A stretch of DNA of 64,000 bases from Actinomadura violacea (GCF_017573465.1 NZ_JAGEPF010000024.1:147243-211242), one strand, 5' to 3'; counted from the first letter of the stretch, positions 1 through 7,487 are shown. The notes: generated from the letters alone by a model not told the origin. Numbers and translations are program-made.

Positions 1-1
1 G

Positions 2-31
2 CCTTCGAGGGTCGGCATCGACCTTCGAAGG
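2..31. promoter_or_regulatory. Inverted repeat overlapping the Shine-Dalgarno of the flavin monooxygenase
   Basis: Arms CCTTCGAGGGTCG (2-14) and CGACCTTCGAAGG (19-31) are complementary at 12 of 13 positions around a 4-nt loop. The right arm contains AAGG of the AAGGAG ribosome-binding site (28-33) of the gene starting at 41. It could be an operator or an RNA hairpin that hides the ribosome-binding site. The window edge hides what lies upstream. Confidence 0.5.
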
Positions 32-40
32 AGCGGCTCC

Positions 41-1234
41 ATGCGCAACACGAACGTCCTGATCTCCGGTGCGAGCATCGCCGGACCGGCCCTGGCGTAC
101 TGGCTCGACCGGTACGGGTTCGCGGTCACGGTCGTCGAGCGGGCGCCCGGGCCGCGCCCGGGCGGGCAGGCGATCGACGTGCGGGGGCCGGCGCTGGACG
201 TCGCCGACCGGATGGGGATCCTGCCCGCGCTCCGGGAGCTGCGCACCGACCTGCGCGGCATGTCGGTCGTCGGCCAGGACGGCACCGAGATCTTCCGCAC
301 CACCGAGCGCACCGCCAGCGGCGGCGACCTGGCGGGCCCGGACGTGGAGGTCCTGCGCGACGACCTCGCCGAGCTGATCGCCGGTGCGGGCGGCGACGGC
401 GTCGAGTACCTCTTCGACGACTCGATCGCGGGGCTGCAGCAGCGCGACGACGGCGTCCGGGTGATCTTCCAGGGCGGCGCCACCCGCACGTTCGACCTGG
501 TCATCGGCGCCGACGGGCTGCACTCGGGGGTCCGGCGGCTGGCGTTCGGCCCGGAGCAGGACTACCTGCGCCACCTCGGCGCCCACCTCGGCGTGTGGAC
601 GGCCCCGAACCTGCTCGGCCTGGACCGCTGGCAGATGATCTTCCCGGTGCCGGGGAACGCGTGGGGCGCGATGGCGATGAGCGCCCGCGGCAACACCGAG
701 CTGCGCGTCTACATGGGGTTCGACTCCCGCGACCCGGTCGCCTACGACCCGCGCGACGTCCTGGACCAGAAGCGGCTGCTCGCGAGCCGGTTCGCGGACG
801 CGACCGGGGAGATCCCGCGGCTGCTGGCGACGATGCGCGACGCCCCGGACTTCCACTTCGACGCGATGGCGCAGATCCGCATGGACCGCTGGTCGGCGGG
901 GCGCGTCGCGCTGCTCGGCGACGCCGGGTACTGCGGGTCCCCCGCGTCCGGCCAGGGCACCAGCATGGCGATGGTCGGGGCGTACGTGCTGGCCGGCGAG
1001 CTGAAGGCCGCGGGCGGCGACCACCGCGCGGCGTTCGCCGCCTACGAGGCCGAGCTCCGCGACTTCGTCACCGCGAACCAGGACCTCGCGATCACCAACA
1101 GCGAGAGGCACCGGGAGCGGATCGTCGCCGAGGTGGGCGCGGCCGAGACGGGCGGCACCGAGACGGGCGCGGGCGGGGAGGGGATGGACGGCGTCCACGC
1201 CGTCACGAACTCCTACAAGCTGCGCGACTACTGA
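41..1234 (+). CDS. FAD-dependent monooxygenase (PHBH/FAD_binding_3 family)
   Basis: A 397-residue cytoplasmic flavoprotein hydroxylase. The family uses NAD(P)H and O2 to hydroxylate a small aromatic or polyketide-type substrate. The N-terminus begins the Rossmann fold with GASIAG (about residues 10-15) and ends the second strand with VVERAP, the usual FAD ribose site. The second conserved block, RVALLGDAGYCGSPASGQG (about 288-306), carries the family's GD motif. Length is normal for the group. ATG at 41 is preceded by AAGGAG at 28-33. No substrate-defining neighbour is visible: the next gene is convergent and unrelated. TetX-like drug-modifying enzymes share this architecture, so inactivation of an antibiotic is an alternative to a biosynthetic role. 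The last 35 residues are Gly/Glu-rich and probably disordered. Confidence 0.85.
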   Translation: MRNTNVLISGASIAGPALAYWLDRYGFAVTVVERAPGPRPGGQAIDVRGPALDVADRMGILPALRELRTDLRGMSVVGQDGTEIFRTTERTASGGDLAGPDVEVLRDDLAELIAGAGGDGVEYLFDDSIAGLQQRDDGVRVIFQGGATRTFDLVIGADGLHSGVRRLAFGPEQDYLRHLGAHLGVWTAPNLLGLDRWQMIFPVPGNAWGAMAMSARGNTELRVYMGFDSRDPVAYDPRDVLDQKRLLASRFADATGEIPRLLATMRDAPDFHFDAMAQIRMDRWSAGRVALLGDAGYCGSPASGQGTSMAMVGAYVLAGELKAAGGDHRAAFAAYEAELRDFVTANQDLAITNSERHRERIVAEVGAAETGGTETGAGGEGMDGVHAVTNSYKLRDY

Positions 1235-1287
1235 GGTCCGGGGTCGGGCTGAGCGGCGGGCCGGCCGCCCAGCGGAGACCGCCGGGG

Positions 1288-2058
1288 TCAGCCGCGGATG
1301 GGGCGGCTGAGCTTCTTGCCCTCGGCGGCGTTCACCGCGAGGCAGGTGACGGCCCGGTCGCCGTCCCGCCACGAGTCGGCCGTCGGGTAGTAGAACGACC
1401 GGCCGAGGTGCGCGGCGGCCGGGTCGCGGTCGAGTCTGCGCTGGATGCGCAGCTTGCACCCGGTGGAGGCGAGCCGGCTCATCTGCTGGTCGGTCGGCAT
1501 CACCGCCTGCGTCAGCTTGAAGACGGCCAGCACCTCGCCGTCGTGCGGGCCGGTGCAGGGCACCTTCTTGACGCTCTCCACCTCGACCGGCGGGGCCGAC
1601 TCGCCGGCGGGGGCGCCGGACGAGGCCGGATCGTTGATGCAGTCGCCGACCTTCATCGTGTACGCGTCGATCTTCTCCGGCTTGGTCGTCTTCGGCTTCG
1701 GCGTCCCGTCCGGGCCGGTGGCCGACGACGCGGAGTCCGAGCCGGGGATGACCAGGTAGCCGACCACGCCGCCCACGATCCACAGCGCGGACAGGGCGAT
1801 ACCGGCGATGGCGAGGCCGCGGCCCTTGCCGCCGCGGTCGCCGATCTGGCGGAGCGAGATGAAGCCGAGGACGGCGCCGGCGATGCCGCAGCAGCCGAGC
1901 AGTCCGGTCACGAACGCGGCGATGGCCAGGCCGTTCGTCTTGTCCTGTGCCGCCCCGGAGCCGTAGGCGGGCTCGGCCGGCATCGGCGGGGGCGGGGGCG
2001 GATAGGCCCCCATGGGATCGGGGCCCGGTCGCCCGGGCCCGGTAGGTGGATGACTCAT
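1288..2058 (-). CDS. DUF4190 / septum-formation domain membrane protein
   Basis: About 256 residues. A Pro-rich cytoplasmic N-terminus (runs of P and GAYPPPPPP) is followed by two adjacent transmembrane segments, GLAIAAFVTGLLGCCGIAG and GLAIAGIALSALWIVGGVVG. This is the DUF4190 arrangement. An extracellular C-terminal domain with paired cysteines (DCINDP, VPCTGPHDGEV, TGCK, TCLAVN) resembles the actinobacterial septum-formation domain. Such proteins are associated with the envelope or division site, but no biochemical role is established. I start at the ATG at 2058 (MSHPP), which has GGGAGG about 10 nt upstream. A GTG at 2076 is in frame but has no comparable site. The gene converges on the flavin monooxygenase and is divergent from the 2216 gene. 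Confidence 0.75.
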   Translation of the reverse strand: MSHPPTGPGRPGPDPMGAYPPPPPPMPAEPAYGSGAAQDKTNGLAIAAFVTGLLGCCGIAGAVLGFISLRQIGDRGGKGRGLAIAGIALSALWIVGGVVGYLVIPGSDSASSATGPDGTPKPKTTKPEKIDAYTMKVGDCINDPASSGAPAGESAPPVEVESVKKVPCTGPHDGEVLAVFKLTQAVMPTDQQMSRLASTGCKLRIQRRLDRDPAAAHLGRSFYYPTADSWRDGDRAVTCLAVNAAEGKKLSRPIRG

Positions 2059-2181
2059 GGGGAGCGACCCTCCCACACCCCGCGCACCGCTTGATCATGA
2101 TGCCCGACATTCCGGACATTACATTTTGCTCACGCCCGTCACGGCTTCGTGGGCCCGGCGCGAGGTGGCCGCCACGACCCC

Positions 2182-2219
2182 GCATAGCTTAGCGATCGGT
2201 ACCGATTGCTAAGCTATGC
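2182..2219. promoter_or_regulatory. 38-bp near-perfect palindrome at a start codon (candidate operator)
   Basis: Arms 2182-2200 (GCATAGCTTAGCGATCGGT) and 2201-2219 match as inverted repeats at 18 of 19 positions, with core TCGGTACCGA and no spacer. The site is AT-rich against its surroundings and covers the first ATG (2216) of the next gene. TAAGCT at 2210-2215 resembles a -10 hexamer and would put transcription start near the second in-frame ATG at 2222, giving a leaderless message. A repressor bound here would block promoter and start codon together. Confidence 0.7.
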
Positions 2220-2557
2220 CCATGGAGTCGCCCACGACCCCGCCGAACCCGCGCGCGGACCGGATCGCCGCGGCGCTGCGCCAGATCAGCGCCGGGTTCG
2301 CCGCCCTGGCCGACGCCGTCGCGGCCGACCCGGCCGAGGCCACGCAGGAGAGCCGCTACCGCGCGATCATGTCCGAATGGGGCCGGCAGGGCCTGACCAG
2401 GGCGGAGGCCAGCGCCCTGTTCCGCAAGCACGGCTTCTCCCCGCAGGCCGCGGGCGGCTGGGTCCGCGGCGACTGGCTGGAGGTCCGTGACGACGGCCGC
2501 CGCTACCTCACCGAGCGCTCGCTGCGCTGGCGGGCCGAACAGGAGGACCCCGAATGA
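2216..2557 (+). CDS. Small winged-helix-like protein, possible autoregulator
   Basis: A 113-residue cytoplasmic protein that I cannot assign to a named family. Residues about 48-105 (EWGRQGLTRAEASALFRKHG, then a GGWVRGDWLEV turn and RRYLTERSLRWR) read like a helix-turn-helix followed by a wing. DNA binding is therefore plausible but unproven. Either ATG at 2216 or ATG at 2222 may be used. There is no clear Shine-Dalgarno, consistent with leaderless translation from the palindromic promoter. The stop overlaps the thioesterase start as ATGA at 2554-2557, so the two genes are very likely co-translated. The palindrome over its own start makes autorepression the simplest hypothesis. Confidence 0.65.
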   Translation: MPMESPTTPPNPRADRIAAALRQISAGFAALADAVAADPAEATQESRYRAIMSEWGRQGLTRAEASALFRKHGFSPQAAGGWVRGDWLEVRDDGRRYLTERSLRWRAEQEDPE

Positions 2558-2988
2558 CCCTCACCACCGAACCGTTCAGCGTCCGGATGGACGTCCGCGT
2601 CTACGAGATCGACCCGCAGCTGCACCTCAACGGGGGCTTCTACGTCCAGTACGCCGACCACGCCCGGTTCGCGTGCGTGGAGGCCGCCGGGGTGTCCGTC
2701 CAGCGGCTCATCGCCGACGGCTACGGGCCCGTCAACCTGGAGACCGTCATCCGGTACCACCACGAGCTGCGCGGCGGCGACCAGGTCGACGTGACCTGCG
2801 AATGGGAATGGGGCGACGGCAAGACCTACCGTGTGCGGCACGCGTTCCGGCGCCCCGACGGCACCGTCGCCGCCGAGGTCGCGCACGTCAGCGGCCTGCT
2901 CGACCTCGGGGCGCGGCGCCTCGTCGCCGACCCCCGCGAGGCGTGGCGCGCGAGGGCGGACAGGCCGGAGCTGCTCGGCCTCGCCTGA
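2554..2988 (+). CDS. Acyl-CoA thioesterase, 4HBT hotdog fold (YbgC/FcbC-like)
   Basis: A 144-residue single-hotdog thioesterase predicted to hydrolyse an acyl-CoA or acyl-ACP in the cytoplasm. Near the N-terminus, YEIDPQLHLNGGFYVQYAD (residues 17-35) matches the family pattern in which the Asp (D20 here) is catalytic, followed by the long hotdog helix and a C-terminal beta sheet (YRVRHAFRRPDGTVAAEV). The usual HVNN after the Asp is HLNG here, within family variation. It is translationally coupled to the preceding small regulator-like gene by a 4-nt overlap. The substrate cannot be told from the sequence; a medium-chain or aromatic acyl-CoA is typical for this branch. Confidence 0.82.
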   Translation: MTLTTEPFSVRMDVRVYEIDPQLHLNGGFYVQYADHARFACVEAAGVSVQRLIADGYGPVNLETVIRYHHELRGGDQVDVTCEWEWGDGKTYRVRHAFRRPDGTVAAEVAHVSGLLDLGARRLVADPREAWRARADRPELLGLA

Positions 2989-3021
2989 AGCCGCCCGTGA
3001 GACCGCCCGTGAGGCCGCCCG

Positions 3022-3660
3022 CTACACCAGCCGGCGGGCGGCCGCCCACCGCGACAGCTCGTGCCGGTTCGACAGCTGGAGCTTGCGCAGCACGCTGCTG
3101 ACGTGCGTCTCCACCGTCTTCACCGAGATGAACAGCTCCTTGGCGATCTCCTTGTAGGCGTAGCCGCGCGCGATCAGCCGCAGCACGTCCCGCTCCCGCT
3201 GGGTGATCTGGTCCAGCTCCGGGTCGACCGCCGGGACGTCCGTCGCCGCGAACGCGTCCAGCACGAACCCGGCGAGGCGCGGCGAGAACACCGCGTCGCC
3301 GTCCGCCACCCGCCCGATCGCGTCCGTCAGCTCCGGACCCGAGATCGTCTTGGTGACGTAGCCGCGCGCGCCGCCGCGGACCACACCGATCACGTCCTCC
3401 GCCGCGTCCGACACCGACAGCGCCAGGAACCGCGACGGCACCACCCCGTTCAGCCGCCGCAGCACCTCGATGCCGCCGCCGCCCGGCAGGTGCACGTCCA
3501 GCAGCACCACGTCCGGCGTCGTCGCGCGGATCACCGACACCGCCTCGTCGACGTCGCCGGCCTCCCCGACGATCTCGACGCCGCCGCCGAGCTCCGCCTT
3601 CACCCCGGTCCGGAACATCTGGTGGTCGTCGACCAGCACGACCCGCTTCAGCTCGCTCAC
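3022..3660 (-). CDS. LuxR/NarL-family response regulator of the PspC-kinase system
   Basis: A 212-residue two-component regulator. The receiver domain (residues 1-120) has the acidic pocket VDDHQMF (D11, D12), phosphoacceptor D55 in LLDVHLP, and the conserved Lys in YVTKTIS. The C-terminal LuxR-type HTH (about 145-210) contains the recognition pattern ERDVLRLIARGYAYKEIAKE and SVKTVETHVSSVLRKL. Start is GTG 3660 with GAAGGAG 6-12 nt upstream. It follows its kinase (3714-4976) by 53 nt, and that spacer contains a dispersed repeat. LuxR regulators paired with HisKA_3 kinases bearing PspC domains form LiaRS-like envelope-stress systems in actinobacteria. By inference it controls the phosphatase and PspC genes at 5057-7274. 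Confidence 0.9.
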   Translation of the reverse strand: MSELKRVVLVDDHQMFRTGVKAELGGGVEIVGEAGDVDEAVSVIRATTPDVVLLDVHLPGGGGIEVLRRLNGVVPSRFLALSVSDAAEDVIGVVRGGARGYVTKTISGPELTDAIGRVADGDAVFSPRLAGFVLDAFAATDVPAVDPELDQITQRERDVLRLIARGYAYKEIAKELFISVKTVETHVSSVLRKLQLSNRHELSRWAAARRLV

Positions 3661-3675
3661 GCCCTGCTCCTTCGA

Positions 3676-3720
3676 GGGGGGCCGACCCCCCACGCCCCCC
3701 GGTTCGCTCTCGCTCACGCC
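3676..3720. repeat. Dispersed G/C-tract intergenic repeat, copy 1
   Basis: A 45-bp element that reads GGGGGG, CCGA, a C tract, a second C tract, then TTCGCTCTCGCTCA. It is about 85% identical to 33178-33221. It sits between kinase and regulator, contains the kinase stop codon (read on the minus strand as GGCGTGAGCG), and ends 8-9 nt short of the regulator's Shine-Dalgarno. GGGGG and CCCCC tracts can pair into a hairpin. Confidence 0.7.
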
Positions 3721-4976
3721 TTCTCCATCTCCAGCCGGACCTCGGTGCCTTCCCCTGGGGCGGTGCGAACGGTGGCCTTGCCGCCGTTGCGCTCCATACG
3801 TCCGATGATGGACCCCCGTACGCCCATCCGGTCCTCCGGGACCTGATCCAGGTCGAACCCCTTCCCCCGATCCCGGACGAAGATGGCCACCTTCTTCCCC
3901 TCGACCTCCGCGTACACCGACACCGACGGCGACTCCGCGTACTTCGCCGCGTTCACCATCGCCTCCCGCGCCGCCTGCAGCGCCGAGCCGAGCCGGTCGT
4001 CCAGCTCGGTGTCGCCCACGCACACCACCTCGATCGGCACGCCGTGGTCGTCCTCGACCTCGCCCGCCGACGCCTTGATCGCCGCGGCGAACGTCTGGTC
4101 CGGGTCCGAGCGCGGCTGGTAGAGCCACGACCGCAGCGTCCGCTCCTGCGACCGGGCGAGCCGCTGCACCTCCCGCGCGTCCTGGGCGTTGCGCTGGATC
4201 AGCGTCAGCGTGTGCAGCACCGAGTCGTGGATGTGCGCCGCGAGCTCCGCCCGCTCCTGCGAGCGGACGCGCTCGGCCCGCTCGGTGTCGAGATCCTGCC
4301 AGAGCCGCACCACCCACGGCGTCACGATCAGCGTCACCCCGGTCAGGATGATCAGCATCGCGATGATCACCGACCGGGCCTGCCCGACGTCCACCCGCTG
4401 CGCGACGAACCCGCCGATGCCGCCGACGACCAGCAGCAGCCCGAGCAGGCTGCGCAGCCACCGCTGCCGCAGCGGCAGCACCCACCGCTGCCGCTGGTCC
4501 CGGTCGGCCTGCTGCCACAGGATCGCGACGCCGACGCCGCCGAGCACGAACGGCCAGACCGCCCACTGCATCAGCCCGCCCGCCTTGCCCGCCGCCCCCC
4601 AGGGCAGCGCCGCGAGGCCGACCGTGACGACGCCGTAGACGGCGAGCTGCCCCCAGTCGCGGCCCCGCCGCCCCGCCGTCCCCTCACGCGCGGGCACCAG
4701 GATCCAGAACGCGCCGTACGCGGCGATCCCGAGCCCGCTCGCGATCGTCAGCAGCACGAACGCCGCCCGGACGATCATCACGTCCACGCCCAGGTGCCCG
4801 GCGAGGCCGCGCGCCACGCCCGCGACGAGCCGCCCGTCCGGCACCCGTTCGAGCCGCGCCCCCTCGGGCGCGGCCGGCGGCGCGGCCGTCACCCCGCCCG
4901 CCGCCCCCGCGTCCTGCGGGCCTTCGCCACGTACTCCCACGTCACCGATCGTCACACGCCCGCGCTCCCGCCGCAT
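3714..4976 (-). CDS. PspC-domain sensor histidine kinase (HisKA_3 / LiaS-like)
   Basis: About 420 residues. A cytoplasmic Pro/Ala-rich leader is followed by a PspC domain (about 45-105: LERVPDGRLVAGVARGLAGH, then a hydrophobic helix), three or more further transmembrane helices to about residue 225, and a HisKA_3 dimerisation domain with the phospho-His in AAHIHDSVLHTL. The C-terminal HATPase domain shows the N box (REAMVNAAKYAE) and G box (DRGKGFD). It senses envelope or membrane stress by analogy with LiaS/MacS-type kinases and phosphorylates the regulator encoded just downstream. I place the start at ATG 4976. GTG 4955, with GGGAG 7 nt upstream, is a credible alternative giving a protein 7 residues shorter. 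It is divergent from the phosphatase gene. Confidence 0.87.
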   Translation of the reverse strand: MRRERGRVTIGDVGVRGEGPQDAGAAGGVTAAPPAAPEGARLERVPDGRLVAGVARGLAGHLGVDVMIVRAAFVLLTIASGLGIAAYGAFWILVPAREGTAGRRGRDWGQLAVYGVVTVGLAALPWGAAGKAGGLMQWAVWPFVLGGVGVAILWQQADRDQRQRWVLPLRQRWLRSLLGLLLVVGGIGGFVAQRVDVGQARSVIIAMLIILTGVTLIVTPWVVRLWQDLDTERAERVRSQERAELAAHIHDSVLHTLTLIQRNAQDAREVQRLARSQERTLRSWLYQPRSDPDQTFAAAIKASAGEVEDDHGVPIEVVCVGDTELDDRLGSALQAAREAMVNAAKYAESPSVSVYAEVEGKKVAIFVRDRGKGFDLDQVPEDRMGVRGSIIGRMERNGGKATVRTAPGEGTEVRLEMEKA

Positions 4977-4995
4977 CAGGGCCGCACCCCGAATT

Positions 4996-5010
4996 CCCTC
5001 AGGGTCGCCC
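4996..5010. promoter_or_regulatory. TCAGGGTCG motif in the kinase/phosphatase divergent promoter region
   Basis: CCCTCAGGGTCGCCC lies between the divergent kinase (start 4976) and phosphatase (start 5057). It shares TCAGGGTCG-Y-CCC with the palindromic site at 5780-5795 before the PspC gene. It is a candidate binding site for the LuxR regulator encoded at 3022. This rests on motif sharing only. Confidence 0.35.
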
Positions 5011-5056
5011 CGCCGGGCCGCCGAACTCCGGCGCGCGGAGGCGTGTCTCACCGGGC

Positions 5057-5737
5057 ATGGGGATCGACTGGGAAGGCGCCATCAACGTCCGCGACCTCGG
5101 CGGCCTGCGGACGCGGGACGGACGGGTCACGCGGACGGGGGCGGTCGTGCGGTCGGGGATGCTCGATCGGCTCACGCCGCGCGGCTGGGACGGGCTGGTC
5201 GGGTTCGGGGTCCGGACGGTCGTCGACCTGCGCGAGGAAGCGGAGCGGAGCGTCGTGCCGCCGCACCCGGTGACCTTCGTCAACGTCCCGCTGGACGACA
5301 ACGCGGACACCGCGCTGTGGGATCACATCAGGGCGAACGATCTGGACGGGACGCCGCTCTACTATCCGGTCTTCCTGGAGCGGAAGGCCGAGCGTTGCGC
5401 GGCGGCGATCAGGGCGGTGGCGCAGGCCGAGCCGGGTGGAGTCCTCGTCCACTGCGCGGGCGGGCGCGATCGGACGGGTCTCGTCAGCATGCTGCTGCTC
5501 CTGCTCGCGGACGTCCTGCCCGAGGAGATCATCGCCGATTACGAGCTGAGCAACCGGAACGCCGCGAGGACGAATCCGCGCTATTGCACGTTGAGGGTCT
5601 TGGAACGGCATGGCACGACGGAGCGGGACGCGTTGATGGCCGTTCTCGCCGGGCTGGACGCCGTCGACTATCTGCGTTCGGCCGGTTCGACGGCCGGCGA
5701 GATCGAGGCCGTCCGGGCGCGCCTGCTCGGCGGATAA
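5057..5737 (+). CDS. Cys-dependent protein tyrosine/serine phosphatase (Y_phosphatase3)
   Basis: A 226-residue cytoplasmic phosphatase. The P-loop HCAGGRDRTG occupies residues 132-141, with nucleophile C133 and R139 for phosphate binding. The upstream general-acid region is NVPLDD. The N-terminal NVRDLGG and TRTGAVVRSGML blocks are diagnostic for the MptpB/Y_phosphatase3 subgroup, which dephosphorylates protein Tyr/Ser/Thr and in some cases phosphoinositides. ATG 5057 is chosen. It sits between the PspC kinase and the PspC protein, so a role in damping the same envelope-stress response is possible but inferred. Length is normal. Confidence 0.85.
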   Translation: MGIDWEGAINVRDLGGLRTRDGRVTRTGAVVRSGMLDRLTPRGWDGLVGFGVRTVVDLREEAERSVVPPHPVTFVNVPLDDNADTALWDHIRANDLDGTPLYYPVFLERKAERCAAAIRAVAQAEPGGVLVHCAGGRDRTGLVSMLLLLLADVLPEEIIADYELSNRNAARTNPRYCTLRVLERHGTTERDALMAVLAGLDAVDYLRSAGSTAGEIEAVRARLLGG

Positions 5738-5766
5738 CGCCCCGGGCCGGCCGCGCGGCGGGGCCA

Positions 5767-5797
5767 TATCCGGGACGGGTCAGGGTCGTCCCTGATA
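5767..5797. promoter_or_regulatory. Inverted-repeat operator candidate upstream of the PspC gene
   Basis: Outer arms TATCCGGGACG (5767-5777) and CGTCCCTGATA (5787-5797) match at 10 of 11. Nested inside is the perfect repeat TCAGGG-TCGT-CCCTGA (5780-5795). The site is 34 nt upstream of the PspC gene start at 5831, a normal place for a promoter-bound regulator. It shares the TCAGGGTCG half with 4999-5007. Confidence 0.5.
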
Positions 5798-5830
5798 CCG
5801 CGGAGGCCGCCGGGCGGTCACGATGGTGGC

Positions 5831-7075
5831 ATGGCTGAGGAGCGGAACGCCGGCAGGTACCGGCGGCTGGCGCGGAATCCGGAGCGGCGGGTGCTGGCCG
5901 GAGTGTGCACGGGGCTCGGGCGGTACACGGGGATCGACCCCGTCGTCTTCCGCGTCGGGTTCGCGCTGCTCGTGCTCGCGCACGGGCAGGGCGTCTTCCT
6001 CTACATCGTCGCGGCGCTGCTGATGCCGGCGAGCCCGGACGAGTCGTCGGCGGCGGAGCGGCTGTTCCGGCGCTGGTTCGACGCGCCCGCGGTGCTGACG
6101 GCGCTCGGCGCGCTGCTGTGCGTCGGCGTCGCGCTCAGCCTGTTCGGCGGGGTGTCCACGGACGCGATCGCGGTGCTGGTGGTGTTCGGCCTGGTCATGC
6201 TGGTCGCGCATGCGCGGGGCGTCGACCTCGTCGGCGCGGCCAGGTCGATGCCGGAGCGGTTCGCCGGGCACCCGCCGGGCCCGTCCGGCGAATGGGCCGG
6301 GACCGGGCCCGTCTCGCTGGAGAAGGAGGCGCCGAAGTTCGCGGGCGGCGGCCTCCCCGAGGGAATGATCGACCTCGCGACGTACGGGCGGGCCCGCGCC
6401 GCCGCGCCGCCGGTGGAGCCGCGGGACGACGCGCCCCCGCCGCAGCGGCGGCACGAGAGCGGCAAGTCGCCCGCGGCGACGATCACGCTGCTGGCGGCGA
6501 TGGCCGCGGGAGCCGCGCTGATCCCGGTGGCGCGCGGTTACCCGGGGCCGGAGGCGGCGCTGATCGTGATGGCGCCCGCGCTCGCGGTCGTCGGGCTCGG
6601 ACTGATCGTCGGCGGCTGGTTCCGGACGCGCGGCCTCGCCGCCGCGGGAACGCTGCTCGCCCTGTCGCTGCTGGCCACCTCGGTCGCGGCGGACCTTCCG
6701 GAGAACGTCAAGTACGGCGACATGGAGTGGCGGCCTGTGAACGCGACCAGCTTGCATCAGGAGTACCGGATCGGCCTCGGGCAGGGCACCCTCGACCTGA
6801 CCGCCCTGCCGCTGGCGACGGGCGGGCGCGTCTCGGTCGAGGCGAGGCTCGGGGTCGGCGGGATGGAGGTCAAGGTGCCGCAGGGCGTGCGGGTCCGGGT
6901 GGACGCCCGGATCGCGCTCGGGGACCTGCGCATCGAGCACCGCACGACGAGCGGCCCCAACGCGAAGGTGGTGCGGGTGCTGGAGCCCGAGGGAGCGGCG
7001 GCGGCGAAGAACCCGCCCGAGATCGACCTGCGCATCCGCGGCAAGGTCGGGGACGTGGACGTGCACCGTGTCTGA
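5831..7075 (+). CDS. PspC-domain membrane protein with C-terminal LiaF-like domain
   Basis: A 414-residue membrane protein. Residues about 10-70 form a PspC domain (RRLARNPERRVLAGVCTGLG, then a helix ending in IVAALLMPAS). Further hydrophobic helices follow at about 80-120, then a charged cytoplasmic loop (Pro-rich, PPVEPRDDAPPPQRR), two or three helices at about 215-290, and a beta-rich C-terminal domain (ARLGVGGMEVKVPQGVRVRV, ALGDLRIEH) of the LiaF/DUF4097 type. In Firmicutes, LiaF restrains the LiaS kinase; a similar sensing or inhibitory role for the kinase at 3714 is the natural inference. Start ATG 5831 has only a weak GGTGG upstream. The end overlaps the next gene by 8 nt. Confidence 0.8.
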   Translation: MAEERNAGRYRRLARNPERRVLAGVCTGLGRYTGIDPVVFRVGFALLVLAHGQGVFLYIVAALLMPASPDESSAAERLFRRWFDAPAVLTALGALLCVGVALSLFGGVSTDAIAVLVVFGLVMLVAHARGVDLVGAARSMPERFAGHPPGPSGEWAGTGPVSLEKEAPKFAGGGLPEGMIDLATYGRARAAAPPVEPRDDAPPPQRRHESGKSPAATITLLAAMAAGAALIPVARGYPGPEAALIVMAPALAVVGLGLIVGGWFRTRGLAAAGTLLALSLLATSVAADLPENVKYGDMEWRPVNATSLHQEYRIGLGQGTLDLTALPLATGGRVSVEARLGVGGMEVKVPQGVRVRVDARIALGDLRIEHRTTSGPNAKVVRVLEPEGAAAAKNPPEIDLRIRGKVGDVDVHRV

Positions 7076-7274
7076 GCGCCGTCGCAGGTTCGATCCGGCG
7101 GGGCCGGTCACCGGGATCTTCTTCCTCGCGCTGGCGGGGGTGTTCCTCGCGGACGGTCTGTCGCGCGGGCGGCTGCTGGAGGCGGCGGTGATGGTGCCGG
7201 TGGTGCTGATCGGCCTCGGGGTCGTCGGGACCGTCCGGGTGCTGACCCGGTCGCGCCGCCGCACCCTGAGGTGA
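7068..7274 (+). CDS. Small two-helix membrane protein coupled to the PspC gene
   Basis: A 68-residue protein with a basic N-terminus (MSERRRRF), two hydrophobic segments (GPVTGIFFLALAGVFLADGL and AAVMVPVVLIGLGVVGTVRV) and a very basic tail (RSRRRTLR), so both ends probably face the cytoplasm. The GTG start at 7068 lies inside the end of the PspC gene with an 8-nt overlap, indicating translational coupling and a shared function. I do not recognise a named family. It may be an accessory or stability partner of the PspC protein. Confidence 0.7.
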   Translation: MSERRRRFDPAGPVTGIFFLALAGVFLADGLSRGRLLEAAVMVPVVLIGLGVVGTVRVLTRSRRRTLR

Positions 7275-7362
7275 CCGGCATCACCCTCCTTGTCGGGAAT
7301 GTCCGGTCAGTCGGGTGATGTTCGAAGAGTTCGTGAAGTTCTCCGGGAAGAGCGTCCTGCTC

Positions 7363-7419
7363 GTGGCACGGCTGCACGTGGACCTGTGCCGCCTCGCCAG
7401 CGTGCTGTGTAGCCGCTGA
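7363..7419 (+). CDS. Cys-containing leader peptide (actinobacterial HVDLCR type)
   Basis: A GTG-started 18-codon ORF encodes MARLHVDLCRLASVLCSR with GGGAAG 12 nt upstream. The core HVDLCRLAS with a second Cys near the stop matches a recurrent actinobacterial leader-peptide motif found upstream of sulfur-metabolism operons, where ribosome stalling at Cys codons couples downstream expression to cysteine supply. The same frame is open back to an ATG at 7318, so a 33-residue version is also possible. It ends 68 nt before the DAACS transporter. Inference: cysteine-responsive control of that transporter. Confidence 0.65.
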   Translation: MARLHVDLCRLASVLCSR

Positions 7420-7487
7420 AGCCTCTCCGCGCCCACCGCTCGTCCCCTTCGCACAGCCGGATCCCGGCTGCCCTGGAGAACCCCTCG

